In this document: positions 45,727-59,500 of the stretch, one piece after another
How the letters are laid out: the number at the start of each line of letters is the position of its first letter
Numbering within the stretch: the stretch's first letter is position 1
Assembly (NCBI RefSeq): GCF_040436345.1
Contig: NC_133236.1
Location: 12,702,443 to 12,766,442 of the forward strand
Length of the DNA: 64,000 bases
Reading direction: 5' to 3'
Source of the DNA: Pagrus major
Taxonomy: Eukaryota; Chordata; Actinopteri; Spariformes; Sparidae
Notes under the pieces: generated by a model
Told to the model about the DNA's origin: nothing
The model's input: only the letters and a program-made list of their open reading frames with translations
The model's database searches: none
Made by a program: the position numbers and the translations under genes

Positions 45727-46599
45727 AAGATGAGAAAATACTCATTGATAGACTCATTGTGTGAGTCTATCGTTGTACCAGCAGGGGTAGCTGCAGAACA
45801 GTCCTAAAAGCTTTTTGGCTTTAAAAGACAAACTTCTTTTCCAGTGCATGCTGGGAGAAGCTCCAGTCCCCCAAGATCACTAGAGGCAGGCTTGGAAAAT
45901 GGATGGATGAATGACTTCTGGTAGATTTAAGCAGAAAACACTCTGAGACAACACCTAATAAAAACATTAAAGCAGCAGAGGACTTTTAGGGCTATATTTC
46001 ATTATATTTTGAGTTGTTACAATGCACGTTAATTTGCATAAATTAAGATATTTTCAACATGAATGATGCAGAAAAAGGCACAAACTGGTGCATAAAAATT
46101 CACCACGATGTAGAAAATTGAGTGTTTGATGCTCAAAATGTCTTTAAGGAAGAATCCTCTGTATCCCCTGCTTACCATTCTCAAAACATATCCTGTCATT
46201 TGGTATTCTGATGATGGTGCTGTTGGTCAAAAATCTCCCACATAGGAGGTGTTAAACAGATCGGAACCAAACCATTCAGCATTTAATTTTTCCACTCCTT
46301 TATTTAGGTGTTTCTTTGAATTTATCACCTGCTTTATTATGTAGGCTAATCGAGAATGTAACCCAATTTTATGTAAGATATGTTTATTATTTTTGAGAAC
46401 AGGAGAAATAACAGCAGACAAGGAAAGAAGGACCAAAAAGAAAGAGGATAAAACAAAAATAAGCACATCCAGAAGGTATCAGTAACAATAACCACAGTCA
46501 TGAATGAATTAAATACAAAGAAGTTTCTTCCTTTTCAAAAACAAAAGGAAACAGAAGTACTGTATATAAAGAGCAGTATACAGCAAGGTGTTTCACAAT

Positions 46600-47030
46600 A
46601 GCCACAGCATATTAGTCTTTTCAGTACTGGGTCCCAGATCATATCAAACACATCTCCTCTGTCTTCATCATAGAGTCTCAGTCTTTCCAAATGTAATGTG
46701 TTCAACCGCATATCTTACGTTGGAACAGCTTCCATTTTCCACACACGCAAGATTCACTTTTTTGCAATCACCAATTCAAACAAAACAGCAGTTTTTTTCA
46801 TACTTATTTGCATGAGACAAGGAACTAGTAGCTCCAAGAATAGCTATGAGTGGGTAGGGTTCCCACCGCTTCCCAAAATATTTTTCCAATATATGTTCAG
46901 TTTACTGCATGACCAGAAAGAATGTGTTAAATCACTGGATACAGACTTACACCGGTTGCAAATGTGTGAGACATCATTAAAAGTAACCCAATTTTTAAGC
47001 CACAGTCACTCGCTGTTTTTGTTCCAGCAG
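46600..47030 (-). pseudogene. L1-like LINE ORF2 3'-end relic
   Basis: Reading the minus strand with frameshifts gives CNRCKSVSSDLTHSFWSCSK, LNIYWKNIFG and EPYPLIAILGATSS, matching the CxxC, THxFWxC and PxxAIxG pattern at the end of L1-type ORF2. 5' truncated and broken. Confidence 0.7.
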
Positions 47031-47348
47031 ACATACATTCATTCATAACCTAGCATGAAAAGTTTGCATTAAATTTAGTTATTTCATCTGACACTGTGTC
47101 TGAAGGCTCATCAGAGATGCTGTTTTCACTTCTCTGTGTGACCTACATCAGTTTCTTCTGCCCCAGTTAATAGCAGCTCATATTAAACCTGGACAATAAA
47201 AGAGGGCAAACTTAGCCAGCACCAAATATAAATAGGCTGGTTGTTATCAGGTATAACATGTAGATAAATGATGTTTTTATTCCTTCTAGTGCTTACAACA
47301 ACCACAGACAGAACTCTGTACGACTAGAGGCAGTAATTGTAACCTTAA

Positions 47349-47611
47349 AGGGGCACTATGTAATTTTGGAAGAGAAATTCAAACTCAGAATTTTTATATT
47401 TACAATATTAATGAGGTGATAATACAAACTCAGAAATATATATATTTTTTTCAATATCTGAGCTGTTCTCAGAGGAAAATAAGGTCCCCAGAACACTGTT
47501 TGAAGCTACAAAGGTGGCAGGGTCCGCCACATATAAACAAAGTAAAACAGTATGAAATTGTGTTTGTTTATTCATGAAAATAAAGAGAGTTTGAAACTTG
47601 ATATTGCTCCT
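47349..47611 (+). mobile_element. TTAA-flanked MITE, family A copy 3
   Basis: TTAA at 47345-47348 and 47612-47615. Termini AGGGGCACTAT and, inverted, AGGAGCAATAT. Same body as the copy at 1002. Confidence 0.78.
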
Positions 47612-48353
47612 TTAAATGGTTGCAGTGATTTACTTGTGTAGAGTTTGTTTACACGAGCAGCTTATTGGCACGTCGCCTTTTCTGGAAGTTGGGATCAAAA
47701 AAACCCAAAAACCTGAAAATTTAAGAGCAAACTGAGATTATTTGAATGATTGATGCAGAGTAAAACGTTAATTTCAGTTGGTTTGAGCTCAAAGGACTTT
47801 TTTCTTTTGATAAATACTTAATACTCCCAGTGGATACACAGCATTTTACAGGTGAAAATGAGCTTTGAGCTGGTGAAGAAGCTGCATAATCCTCCTCTTA
47901 CAGCAGAGGGCAGCATCAGCCCAGTTAGAGTCCGCTGCCTGTTGGCCTCAGTGCTGCTTCTCAACAGTATGGCTTCCTCAAAAACAAGACCAATCACACT
48001 TTTCCCAGCTGGGTTAAGTATGCAGCAATGCAACATTTCATGAGGGGAATGAGGTCGATAATAATAACAATGCTCTGTTTGATGTCAGAAGGGAGTTTTT
48101 GGCCAATAACAGCACACAATTGTTTTATTTTATTGTCTAGGACAGGATTTTGTATTGTGATTAATAATTTAGTAATTGTAGTGGTTAATATTTATATAGC
48201 TATTTGAGTGTTTCTGAATTAAAAATGTACTCCCACTGTCCTTATAAAGCTGCTCTCTGCTCATTAAATATTAAATGTGGACATGCGGGGGAGGAAGAAG
48301 AGACCTCCGTCAGGCCTTCTGATAAAACTCAGACTACAAGAGTGGATTTATAG

Positions 48354-48358
<5 letters not shown>

Positions 48359-48409
<51 letters not shown>
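48359..48409. repeat. (GT)n microsatellite
   Basis: About 25 units; a second GT run of about 20 units is at 48513-48558. Confidence 0.9.
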
Positions 48410-48517
48410 TTGTGTGTGACCTCTGAGTCATGACCAGACCTGATTCTCTGATTTGTGTTTATGAACATTCCCCATATAACACTGACCTGTGAGATTACTA
48501 ATCTCGACTGTTTGTGT

Positions 48518-48564
<47 letters not shown>

Positions 48565-48984
48565 CTACACTTATTTGGACAGTTTAATCATACAAGGCCT
48601 ATATGTGGAGGGCAGAGCTTCCAATGAAATAAAACACTAAAGTAATCTAATGCCATCTTGACACAATTAGTTAATTTATTCATCATTAAATCATTGAGTT
48701 GATTAGCATAGGTTTGGCTACTTCCAGCTTCTCAAAGAAGAGGATTTGCTGCTCTCCTCTGTTTATATTATTGGAAAAATGAAGATTTATTATCATTTTT
48801 GGGCTCTTAGCACAGCAGTGCTTTTAGCTACAGGCTCACAACTACAATGTTAACATGCAGATGTTTAGCAAGCATAGTATTAACCATGTTCACCATCCTA
48901 CCTTGTTAGCATTGCTTGTTAACACTAAGCATAGTACAGCCAAAGCTGATTGGAAAGTTAATAGTTCTGACCTGATGATGACGC

Positions 48985-49470
48985 GAGAGGAAAAGTTAAG
49001 GGGCCTGCAAAGTTATTATGATCCATCTTGTTGTGAGGACAAAGGAGTCAGAAACAAGTGTAAACCCAGCTTTTGCGGCCATGGCCATCTTGGTTTTATG
49101 GAGCCAGAATTGACCATATTTTGACGAGAGGGTGGAACTATAGATATCCTGACATGGTAACAATTTGTAGATCACAAGGTAGCCACGCCCTAAAGCAAAC
49201 ATGCTTTATCGTCTAGTTTACTCTAAATGGGACCATAATTTACCAAATGAACATCATGCTTTATTGAAGAAGACTTGAAACTAGCAATTGAGACCATAAA
49301 CTCATTAGGAAACTGTTTACTGAGGTAATAAAAAAACTGAGAAGTAGGGTCATTTTCTCATAAGCTTACATACAATCAGACTTTTCTTTGAAACCGCTGG
49401 AGTCGCCCCCTGCTGGAATTTAGAAAGAGAGGTTTACTTCTTTTTATAGTTTTTATTTTATACAGTCTTG
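48985..49470 (+). repeat. Dispersed teleost repeat
   Basis: Includes gtagccacgccctaaagc, aagacttgaaactagcaatt and ggagtcgccccctgctgg, then ttttatacagtc. Recalled from fish genomes as a common repeat; family name not assigned. Confidence 0.6.
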
Positions 49471-52044
49471 ACCAGATTTGATCAATTAATGATGAAAATG
49501 ATTATTAGTAGCAGCTCCAGCCGAAAAAAATAAAACAGATTTGTGAATGTTAAACGAATGTCTTTTAGGTGAGTATTTACAAAACGGGGCCTTGGTTTAC
49601 CTTGTTCTATATCAATTTGTGTGTTAGCAATTATTACAATATGTTGCATTACTCCTTGTTTGGGATAATGTTGCAACATTATTTAATCTGTAATCCATAG
49701 CTACCAATTTAAGATACGTTTGGAGCCAGTTGGTTGATTTCTGCAGCATTTTCTGATTTTGTGTCTGTGAGCTGGTCTGTGATGTAGTTGTAAGGTGATT
49801 TTGGACTGTATCCAATGGGTATCCTAATAAAATGATATGAAATCATGCGTAGATTGAGTGTACACACATAGACAGACCCAATAATCTCAATCAAATCTGA
49901 AGCTATTGATTAGAGGGATTTAAACATGGCTCATCAACAAGCAGGCGCCTGTGACGGTGTCTTTATTATATTTTTTTTAATCAGCCAGACATGAGCTCAG
50001 CCCGACTGGCCCACCATGTTACATACATACATACATATAGATACATGAAAACCCCCCATCCCCATCCCAACACCCTTTACCGGCAGGTTACCATGGAAAC
50101 AGGCTCAGTATCCACCTCCTCCACAGTCGTACTTCACTTCCTGATTGTCTCTGGATCCCTGCATCCATCCGTCCCCTCCCTCCCACCCCCACCCCCACGT
50201 CCTCCATCGGCATCCTCCCCCTCCCCCACAGCCCTCACACACACACTCAGACACACACTCACACACATTTGTACAATATTTTACAGCCCTGACACAGATG
50301 AGAAACGTACATGGATAATTTCACAGGATAATATGACAGATGTTTGTACATGAGAGGCAACACAGACTGGTAATAACTGTTTGTTTTGTTCCTAAAAGAT
50401 TTAACCCAGTCACACTCATCCTTGCATCACCATCTGCCCTATATTTGGACTATAATTAATGGATGTTTTGAAGCAGTAGAGATGACTGATGCTGCATTAC
50501 ACATCATTTCTCATTTTTAAATCAATATTTCAGGGTCTTTCCCGATAAAATGCCTCCTGAAATGCTTTAAAACATGTCAAAATAAATGGGCATCTTCTTC
50601 TCATTATACTCAACTTAATTTGCAGTAATGCACTTCAATTTATGGTTTTTCTTTCACTTCATTAAAGGTGTAGTTGGATGGATTTTAACCTCCATTATTC
50701 AGCACAGACATGAACATTTTAATGAAGCCTCGGAGCATTTAAAGTCAAATTTTTTTGGGTAACAAACTGGGTCAATTATGTACCCAGGCACTGATGAGTA
50801 AACACATAAAATCCTCAGTGTGTGTCTGTAAATGGTGACGACAGCGGAGGAAATAGGTTAACACAGATTTAGGAATTCACTGAAAACAGCACTTGACGGT
50901 AATTTCACAGAAATAATTTAAGTCTTTTCCCCTGGTTTTGTTTATATCAGATCATTTTAGTAGGCTACCGCTCAAGTCAACATGTCAAATATTTTCAGTT
51001 TCTAGCTTATATAAGCAATAAATAATATCAGTAACTGCTGCTTTTCTCTGTTTTATGTAAGCATAACCTGAAACTCTTCAAGTATTTTACTTTTGTTTGG
51101 ACAAAAGCAGCAATTTTAAGAGGTTACTGTGAGTTTTGGGAACGTCAGACACTTCTATTCTATTTTTTGACCGTTTTAGATCACATTATCACCTGATTAA
51201 TAAAAATAAGTGTTAGTAGATTCATCCATAATGTCAATCATTTTCTGGATTAATCCATTAGTTGTCCAAGATGACGTCCCTAAATGTCTTGTTTTGTCTA
51301 CAAAATGATCCAGGACTGACTTCTCATTGAACTTTTGCTAAAGGTCCTAGCAAGTGATCAGATATTATCAATGATATGGTTTGATGTTTGGGTCTTGAAA
51401 CATTTATACAGAAAGGGGACAATGTCATGTATAAAGTATTGCAAAAACTCTTTAAAAAACAACAGAGCTGCTGCACATTAATGGTCATAAATGCTGTTTC
51501 TACACATAAGTAAAACACTACTCAGTGCTATCAGGGGGTTCAGCTGCAACTGGAGCTCTGGCATCAATAATACAGTGATAATTAGTCAGCCTGACCCCCA
51601 CTGTCTGCTCCTCTTAACCTCTAACAAGTGACGAACCCTGTGACACTAAACTGTACACAACTGACTGCAGACTGCTGTCCAAACAAGCCAGTGAGGTGCA
51701 CTTCAACTCAGATAGTCAACAGTCTGTAAACAGGTGAACACGAACACATGAACACAGACCTATGGTGTATTCAACAACCTGAATGTTTCAAGTAGCTGCT
51801 GTGGGAATGAAGCTCTTGACATAATCACAAACAAGCTGTATATGACCAAATATATCATAGTAACCATGTGATTTGAGTTTTCTGTCATCATAATTCAGAA
51901 AGTGTTTTGCTTGTTTGTTTCAGAGAGACACCAGAGTTTGGCCCCCAGCTACAGAAAAGTATTTGTTGTTAGTTAAACTTCTGTTTCTTTGGCCAACAGT
52001 GAACTCTTAATTATTAGTTGCCCACAAATGTTGAAAGTGGAATT

Positions 52045-52475
52045 TTATAGTTTTCTTTAAAGCACTTTAAGTGATAGTTGGGGTCTTTTGATGTGGGGTT
52101 GTATGAGGTACTTATCCCTAGTCAGTGTATTACCTGCAGCAGATGACCGTCAGCTCTCCTCTGTGTGGAGAAGCAGCACATAGCACCGACAGGAAGCAGA
52201 TTATTGTACTGCTCAACGGGACCGACAGCAAGATGTGTTTAAGAAAAATATATATCCGTTTAAGTGTATGCTATGTTTTGACCATTTTTGCTGCTTTACG
52301 TTGCCGTCAAACAGCCTTTTCCTTTGGCACTACATTCCACTTCTGTGTAGGAATACGGAGGTTGTACGGTTGAGGGAATGTAGTGCCAGAGGAAAGGGCT
52401 GTTTGTGGGCAACGTAAAGCGGCAAAAATGTTCAAAACATATTGCACAGTTAAACAGATAAACATTTATTTAAGG
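52045..52475. mobile_element. Foldback repeat in kif3c 3' region
   Basis: Begins at a TTAA with gtgatagttggggt, a fish repeat start. Two arms, about 52249-52340 and 52374-52466, are inverted copies (gctttacgttgcc, ggcactacattcc) around a loop of about 33 bases. No right TTAA end was found. Confidence 0.65.
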
Positions 52476-52989
52476 TGGGATTTATCTTATGTGGCTAAAG
52501 TACGTTGTTTACAGCAGTCAGCATTTTAGTCATTAATGGGTAATACAGTTACCATTATTTAATAAACCTGACCAAAAAAGATATTTAACGGTTCCTGACT
52601 TTAATGGCTATGCATTATGAATACAAATCCCAGTAAATGTATTTTGAAAGTGTGACATGCCTCACTATTTTCATTATTTTAATGACATTATTTTAAGGCA
52701 TTGCATTTAAATCAGACACGCACAATAATCCGACACAACAGGTACGATAAGGTCATCATTCAGGTTTCAGAGCACCTCGTCTGACCAGCAACATAATTAC
52801 AACATCGTTTTCTACAGCCAACATGAACATTAACCTTCATCCTCTATGAATTCATTTCTTAGTCACCTCTTTTACACAGAAAACAGACCAAACCTGCCCC
52901 AAAAACCCCAAATACATGAAATATTTACACTTATCTTACAGGCGATTCAAGCAGTCACAATTAGAAACATAACATGGCAATCATACAGT

Positions 52990-53025
52990 CCTGTATATAC
53001 AGATAACACACACACACACGCTCAC

Positions 53026-53063
<38 letters not shown>

Positions 53064-53096
53064 ACACGCACACACACACACGCGCGCTCACACAAC
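52990..53096. repeat. Interrupted (AC)n microsatellite
   Basis: AC and GC units, in the probable kif3c 3' UTR. Confidence 0.85.
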
Positions 53097-53460
53097 AGTC
53101 TGGGCAGTACAGCACTGCAGCCAGTTGTTTTTAGAGGATGATCCGAGGCTCTTGGTCTCCAACATGCAAGGAAGAAGAAGAGGGGTTCTGTTGAGTCTTT
53201 ACATCGGTAGAACAGGAGGAACTGATGTTTCTGAGGTTTATCAGGTCCTTTAGTTTCCTGGAAAAAAAAATCACTTCCTTGTTTACGACTCTTAAATGAT
53301 GTCCATCACCTCTCAGGATGCAGTAGAGGTGGCCCAGCCTCATTTCAAAGTCTTTAAGAGGATCACTGGCCAAAAAGAGGATGAGGAGAAGAAGAGGAAG
53401 AGGAGTAAAGGGAGGAATACAATAAATAAAAAAAATTAAATAAAAAAACTCTCTTAAGCT

Positions 53461-53548
53461 TTACTGTGCCGCCATGGGTGTGGCAGTGTGGCACGCCGCC
53501 AGGGAAACATTAGAAGAAGAGGAGGTGATGGATTTTGGGGTCTGACAC
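53461..53548 (-). CDS. kif3c: kif3c last coding exon
   Basis: After the split Trp it reads [20 protein letters not shown] then TATPMAAQ and TAA. It resembles [20 protein letters not shown] of human KIF3C. Confidence 0.88.
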
Positions 53549-56500
53549 CTGCAACAAAAAAACAAAACAAAACAAGAAGCGTCAGAAATAAGAATCAAAA
53601 TGTGGATAATGTATAATCTCAACCTTTACATACAGTTTAGACGCAGGTTAATAAGATTATGCAGCAACATTGAGATTACAGGCTGCTCAGCAAATGAGAG
53701 ATACAGTAAACCATCAGATTAGAACCGCCTAGACAGGGTGTGGCTAATCCTGAATAATCTCATTTAGAGATGTGCTGACTCTAAACCATTTACACCAGTC
53801 AGACACAGGCCAGTAAAAGCAGGACAAGACAAAATCAGTACTCAAAGTAAAGTGGTACAGCCGATATACTGGATTTTTGACATAAACAAACATTTTTAAT
53901 TCCTTAAATTAGCTTTTTAAAATGATTGAGATAAGAACTGAGTAGGACATTTTACAGTTACAATAAATTTTAATTTAACAACGGGATATATTAGCTAATA
54001 AGGGACCAATTTTTAATCTGATTTCATCTCAGATGTTCTTGTTTTAATTGATTAATTTGTTTAAAATTTCAATTGCTTTTTTTTTTATTTACCTCCACCA
54101 AGGAGGTTCTGTTTTCACCCACGTCTGTGTGTTAGTTGGTTGGTTTGTCAACAGGATTACACAAAAACTACTTAAAGGATTTCCACCAAAGTTGGATGGA
54201 GGATGGGTCTCGGCCCAGAATAGAGCCCATTTACTTTTGGTGTGGATCTGGATAAAGGAATAGGAATTTCTTTTCTCACTTTCTTTTACATTGAGAGATT
54301 TTAACATTTTGGCTAATTTCACTTGGGATATTACATGGATCTTGATAAAAAATAATCATCTGTATTAGGTGGTATCTATGAGTGAGTTCAAAAAAGGGAC
54401 TGTTGGGCCTCGGTGGAGGTTTGTGCTCTACTGAGTGCCATTCTAGTTGATTCCTATGGTTTTACTATTTAGCAAATTTTTGCTTTTTATTATTTTGACA
54501 TTTTATCGATTGTTATCTGAGCTTCCTGCTTGTACTTCTGGCTGTCAACAGCTCTACCTCGATGTATTCCTGAGTTTAAATCAAGGTTGAATGAAATGAT
54601 TGAATATGTTGGACCTACTATGTCTCACAAAAACACTTTTTGGCAAAGATTTTTCAAACGTGGTCATTAAAGAGCTCTGTTGATGATATGTACCGAAGCA
54701 GCACATTTCACAGTTAAAGTTTACTACAGTAACAAATATGAAGGGTTGAGAGATTAAAATACACAATTTTTCATGTTTAATTAGTTAAATAGGCTTCAAA
54801 ATGCCCTGAAAAGTAGACTACAGACCATTTTTGTACTACTTTTTCTATTTGCGGACGTGCCAACATATGCAGCGGTACTATATCTCAATATATCTCAGTC
54901 AGGATCTGGTTTAGGGGTTTCAGGCTCACCAGGATCGAGACTTGCGGACGCCTCTGTCCTTGGTGGGCGAGTTGTCCACAGAGTGACTTTGGTTCAGCTC
55001 CGCCTCCGCCGAGCGATCCAGTGAGGCGGTGTTTGGAGGAGTCATGTCGAGCTCCAGAAACATGATGTTCTCAGCCTGAAGACAGACGGATGATCCATTT
55101 AGATAAAGGTGTTTCATGCATTACATTTTGCAAAGTGGGGGTAAAGGTTTTAGCCTTAGCGTTGTTAGCTTTCTACGGAAGCCCTAAATGGCCATGCATT
55201 AATTTGAGATCTTGAGAAAACAAAACGATAGTGTAGTATATTAAATCATTGCAGGAAACATCATTCAGTGTAGCAATGTCAGAGGAGCAGGAGCATATCG
55301 ATCACCGCGTCACATATCTTTTCAATCAAGGCCTGGCACAGGCTGAAATAGCATTATGCCTTGCTATTACAGATAATATACACATTAGTGTGCGTAATCT
55401 AAAAAGATGGTTAGCAAGGCTTCAGCTATATCGGCGGCGCAATCTAAGTGAGCCTGATGTCGTCGTTAACTACATAGCTGACCAGTTACGAGGTCCCGGG
55501 AGTCTCCATAATCTCAGGCCTATCATATCACAGTCATTATCTCGAGATCTCGAATTAATTATATCGTTATCTCGGGAAAACAAAGTTTCTTTATCTCGAG
55601 ATCTCAAGAAAATGATCCCGTTATCTCGGGAAAACGGCAGTTGTTATTTTGAGATAATAACTCGAGATCTCGAGAAAACAAATGAAATTAACTCGTTATC
55701 ACGGGAAAACAGAGGAAATAAAATGTATGAATGCATGGCCCTTTATGCATGGCACAATTCAAATTGAGAGCTGAAGTTGGTTCCATTCATTGTATTGAAA
55801 GGAGAGAAAGTTATTTTTTGATCCCGTCCCATGATTTACTACGGAAGCCCTTTAAAGGTGTTTCATGCATTACATTTTGCAAAGTTGGGGGTAAGGGTTT
55901 TAGCCTTAGCGTTGTTAGCTTTCTACGGAAGCCCTAAAGGGCTCTGTTTTCCCGTGATAACGAGTTAATTTCATTTGTTTTCTCGAGATCTCGAGTTATT
56001 ATCTCGAAATAACAACTGCCGTTTTCCCGAGATAACGGGATAATATTCTCGAGATCTCGAGATAATGAAACTTTGTTTTTCCAAGATAACGATATAATTA
56101 ATTCGAGATCTCGAGATAATGACTGTGATATGATAGGCCTGAGATTATGGAGACGCCCTGGACCTCGTAGCTGGTCAGTTATGTAGATAACAACGACATC
56201 AGGCTCACTTAGATTGCGCTGCCGATATAGCTGAAGCCTTGCTAACCATCTTTTTAGATTACGCACACTAATGTGTATATTATCTGTAATAGCAAGGCAT
56301 AATGCTATTTCAGCCTGTGTCAGGCCTTGATTGAAAAGATATATGACGAGATATATGACAAGATCTCAAATTAATTATATCGTTATCTCGGGAAAACAAA
56401 GTTTCGTTATCTCGAGATCTCGAGAAAATTATCCCGCTATCTCGGGAAAACGGCAGTTGTTATTTCGAGATAATAACTCGAGATCTCGAGAAAACAAATG

Positions 56501-59500
56501 AAATTAACTCGTTATCACAGGAAAACGGAGGAAATAAAATGTATGAATGCGTGGCCCTTTAGGGCTTCCGTAGCTTTCCACGTTTTCGTTATCACAAAGT
56601 TTCCCATTCAACAGAAATCCTCCTATAGCACACTCACACACGCACACTTACCCTGTATCTGGAGTGAGCTCCCATCGCTATGGCAACCCTGGCGTACTGG
56701 CTGATCGGCCGTTTGTATCCGACTGCAGATGTCGGCCTTTTCTTCATCTGTGAGGATTTACTGAAAAGAGGGAGAGAGGAGGATCAATGAGAAACAAACC
56801 AACAAAAAAAAAATCTGAAATCAATACTGAAAACGCCAAAATGCATCTTCATGAAGCTCATGATGGCAGCGGAAGAAGACAAGAGAAGAAGAGCGGGTGA
56901 CACAGAGAGCACAAACGTCAAAAGGTCATGAACCCTGACTCTAATTAAACACATTTTGAGTTCATTATTTCCACCTGATGGCCTGAATCCCAACATCTGA
57001 AACCCACACTGACCTTTCAGCAGGAACAAGAGGCTGAAACTTCCACTGATCCTCCTCGGGGTCAAAGGTCAGTCTGTTCATGATCTTATTCTTCTCCTCT
57101 GGAGGGATGAAGTTCTCTATGATCAGATACCTGCAGGTAAACAACACATGCAAAGGGTTAGTCTGAAGTCATATCAGGAACAAATACTCAGAGAGGATTA
57201 TAATAGAGTCTGCAGATTAATATGGTGTCTGAATCGTCTGCTCTTTTTCTCCTTTCTTATATTTTTAAGCACTTTTTTCACTTAGATAACATCTTAAGAG
57301 ACTCCTTTAGCTATTTGCCAGTCTATGTGGCCTGTTTACAGTATATAAAAAAAAGATTTATAGAATTGTTTTGGACCAAGATAATTAAAATTCAACATTG
57401 ACTATATTTTTAAATACACTACATGAAGAAAAGTATGAGGACAGCCTGTCTACATAGGTTTGAGTAATGTTTGGTCTTTGGGGTCAAGTGGAGTGACACT
57501 AGTTTAACAGCTGTTTTTGACAGTAGACGTTTTAAATTGTCATATGCACAAGTCAAACACATATGTAACAAATGACATTAATTGCTGCATTGCACCGTCG
57601 TTAGTCTCACACAGTCAGACCCCACAGCACTAAAGAGAAAGGTCTGGCTGCAACATTTTTCATTTTGGTATAGGAGCAAAAAATCACTCTGACTTGTTTG
57701 TATTTTAACAAATTACAGTCGTCTTGGGCGATGCTAGTGATGGTGCCCCTGCAAAAAGTTGTCCTGGTATTAAAGGGACACTATGTGGTTTTGGAGAAGA
57801 AATTCAAACTCAGAATTTTAATATTTACAATATTAATGAGGTAATAATACAAACTCAGAAATATTGATTTTCTCCATAACTGAATAAACAAGCTGTTCTC
57901 AGAGGAAAATAAGGTCCCAGAACACTGTTTGATGCTAGAAAGGTGGCAGGGTCCGCCACATATAAACAAAATAAAACAGTATGAAACTGTGTTGTCCTTT
58001 AAGGTCAGTTTGTTTACTCAGTTTATTCAGTCATGAAAACAAAGAGAGTTTGTTCATTATTATTATTATTATTTATTCTTTTATTCATTTCTATATTTAC
58101 ACCGTTGTCCTCTCTCTTTCTTTTACTGTGAGTTTGCCTGTTTTATGGCTTTTATTCCTTTTACTTGTAATGACTCATATTATCTCTGTGTTTTTACATT
58201 TTCTGTTCTGCCTTCTTGTCTGAACTCGGCTTCCTTGTGTTTGGCTCGACTGTTGAGTGTTTATTCTTCCAGAGTTTCCTGCTTTTGCTTGATTGTCAAA
58301 GCACTTTGTAAACTCTGTTTTTAAAGCTGCTATATATGTTGACAAATAGCTAGAAAATGAAGTTCCCACTCACAGATTTGATTCCTTGACCTAACATCTC
58401 TCAGCCTCTCTCAGTGTTCGGATAATGAAATTCATATGAAGCATGTACGTATCTGCTGTGAGCGTTCTCTGTGTTTGCTGAACCATCCGGGCATATTCAC
58501 TGTTTTTGCTGACTCTTCTGGACTCACTTGAATTTGAGCTCTCTGGTGAGCTCATTCTGGGTTTGCTCCAGTTCCTGTCGGCTCCTCACGTGCTCGTCGT
58601 TCACGTCCTGGATCTCCGCTTTGATGCACTGGAGCTTGGCATACAGCTACGAGGAGAGAGAGGGAGAGAGAAACAAACAGAGAGGGTGAGGAGGAGAGAT
58701 GTCGCCCGGCGCAGTGTACTCGCTGATGAACTGGTCTCCGACTCGCTGGGGCTTGGTTGCCCATAGCAACAGCACTGGAGGCACTGGTGTCTGGAGAAAA
58801 GGGTAGCCAATAGGAGCCTGGCAACATGGCAGCCCTCCCTCTCTCTCCGGTTCATTCCTCCTCTTTCCTCCTGCGCTCCCGAGCTTTCACACTGTTCATT
58901 CTTTGACTGCACGGCCTTTAAACAAGTAGGCTAATCCTGACTTTAGCCCTGGTGTAGTTGTCCTGAAAGATGACAGTGCAGTTCATAAATTGTATGATGC
59001 GAAGGCTTATTTTCTGGTAACAAAAAAAAATGCTTAAAATTGGATTTAAAGCTTAAAGTTGCAATTTTTGAAAGGGAATTCCATATTCACAAACACAGCG
59101 TTTCAGAATAATGAAGCACAAGGGCATGATGCTACAATACCCAGGGGTATTTCTCTAAAGGTTTAAAAGATGACTTAAACTGTGAGCAACTTTTCTTCTT
59201 TATTCAAAGTTTACTGTCAACTGAAAACATCAGTGCACCTGTTCTCCAAAGTGTTTCCTGAAGCATTTTACGCTGCTTTCACACCAAACAGAACTAGGTG
59301 TTTGTGGTTCCTGTTCACAGCAACTTCTTTCAAACAACCCAAGAGCAGTAAACATGAAGTCAACATGAAGCCAGACAGGTGACTCCTTGATTCAACAGTT
59401 ATCATCATGACCCACATGGAGCAATCGCAGTAGTTTATGCAGCACTTAAATGCTTCTGATGTGTATTCATGTTCTCTGATGTCACGCAGAGCTAACGAAG

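Larger units (their letters stand above)
45734..49959. other. Intergenic region between tlr5s and kif3c
   Basis: No gene recognised. It contains an L1-like relic (46600-47030, minus), a TTAA-flanked element (47349-47611), long GT microsatellites (48359-48409 and 48513-48558) and dispersed repeats (48745-48960 and 48985-49470). A 64-codon frame at 47852-48043 could not be assigned. Confidence 0.5.
49960..53460 (-). other. kif3c: Probable kif3c 3' UTR and downstream DNA
   Basis: No further coding similarity lies below the stop. The stretch holds AC repeats (52990-53096), a foldback element (about 52045-52475) and a C/T-rich plus-strand tract at 50085-50260. A minus-strand AATAAA at 49962-49967 followed by GT-rich sequence may be the transcript end; ATTAAA variants near 52556 and 52675 are alternatives. 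Extent uncertain. Confidence 0.3.

Noticed and set aside
47852..48043. 63-codon plus-strand frame and a 72-codon minus-strand frame
   Set aside because: No recognised product, no splice sites or repeated codon signature; kept only as a note in the intergenic entry.
54048..54322. Frames of 71 and 77 codons
   Set aside because: They lie inside a common fish dispersed repeat.
58552..58912. Overlapping frames of 86-103 codons
   Set aside because: Shadows of a kif3c stalk exon and its flanks.
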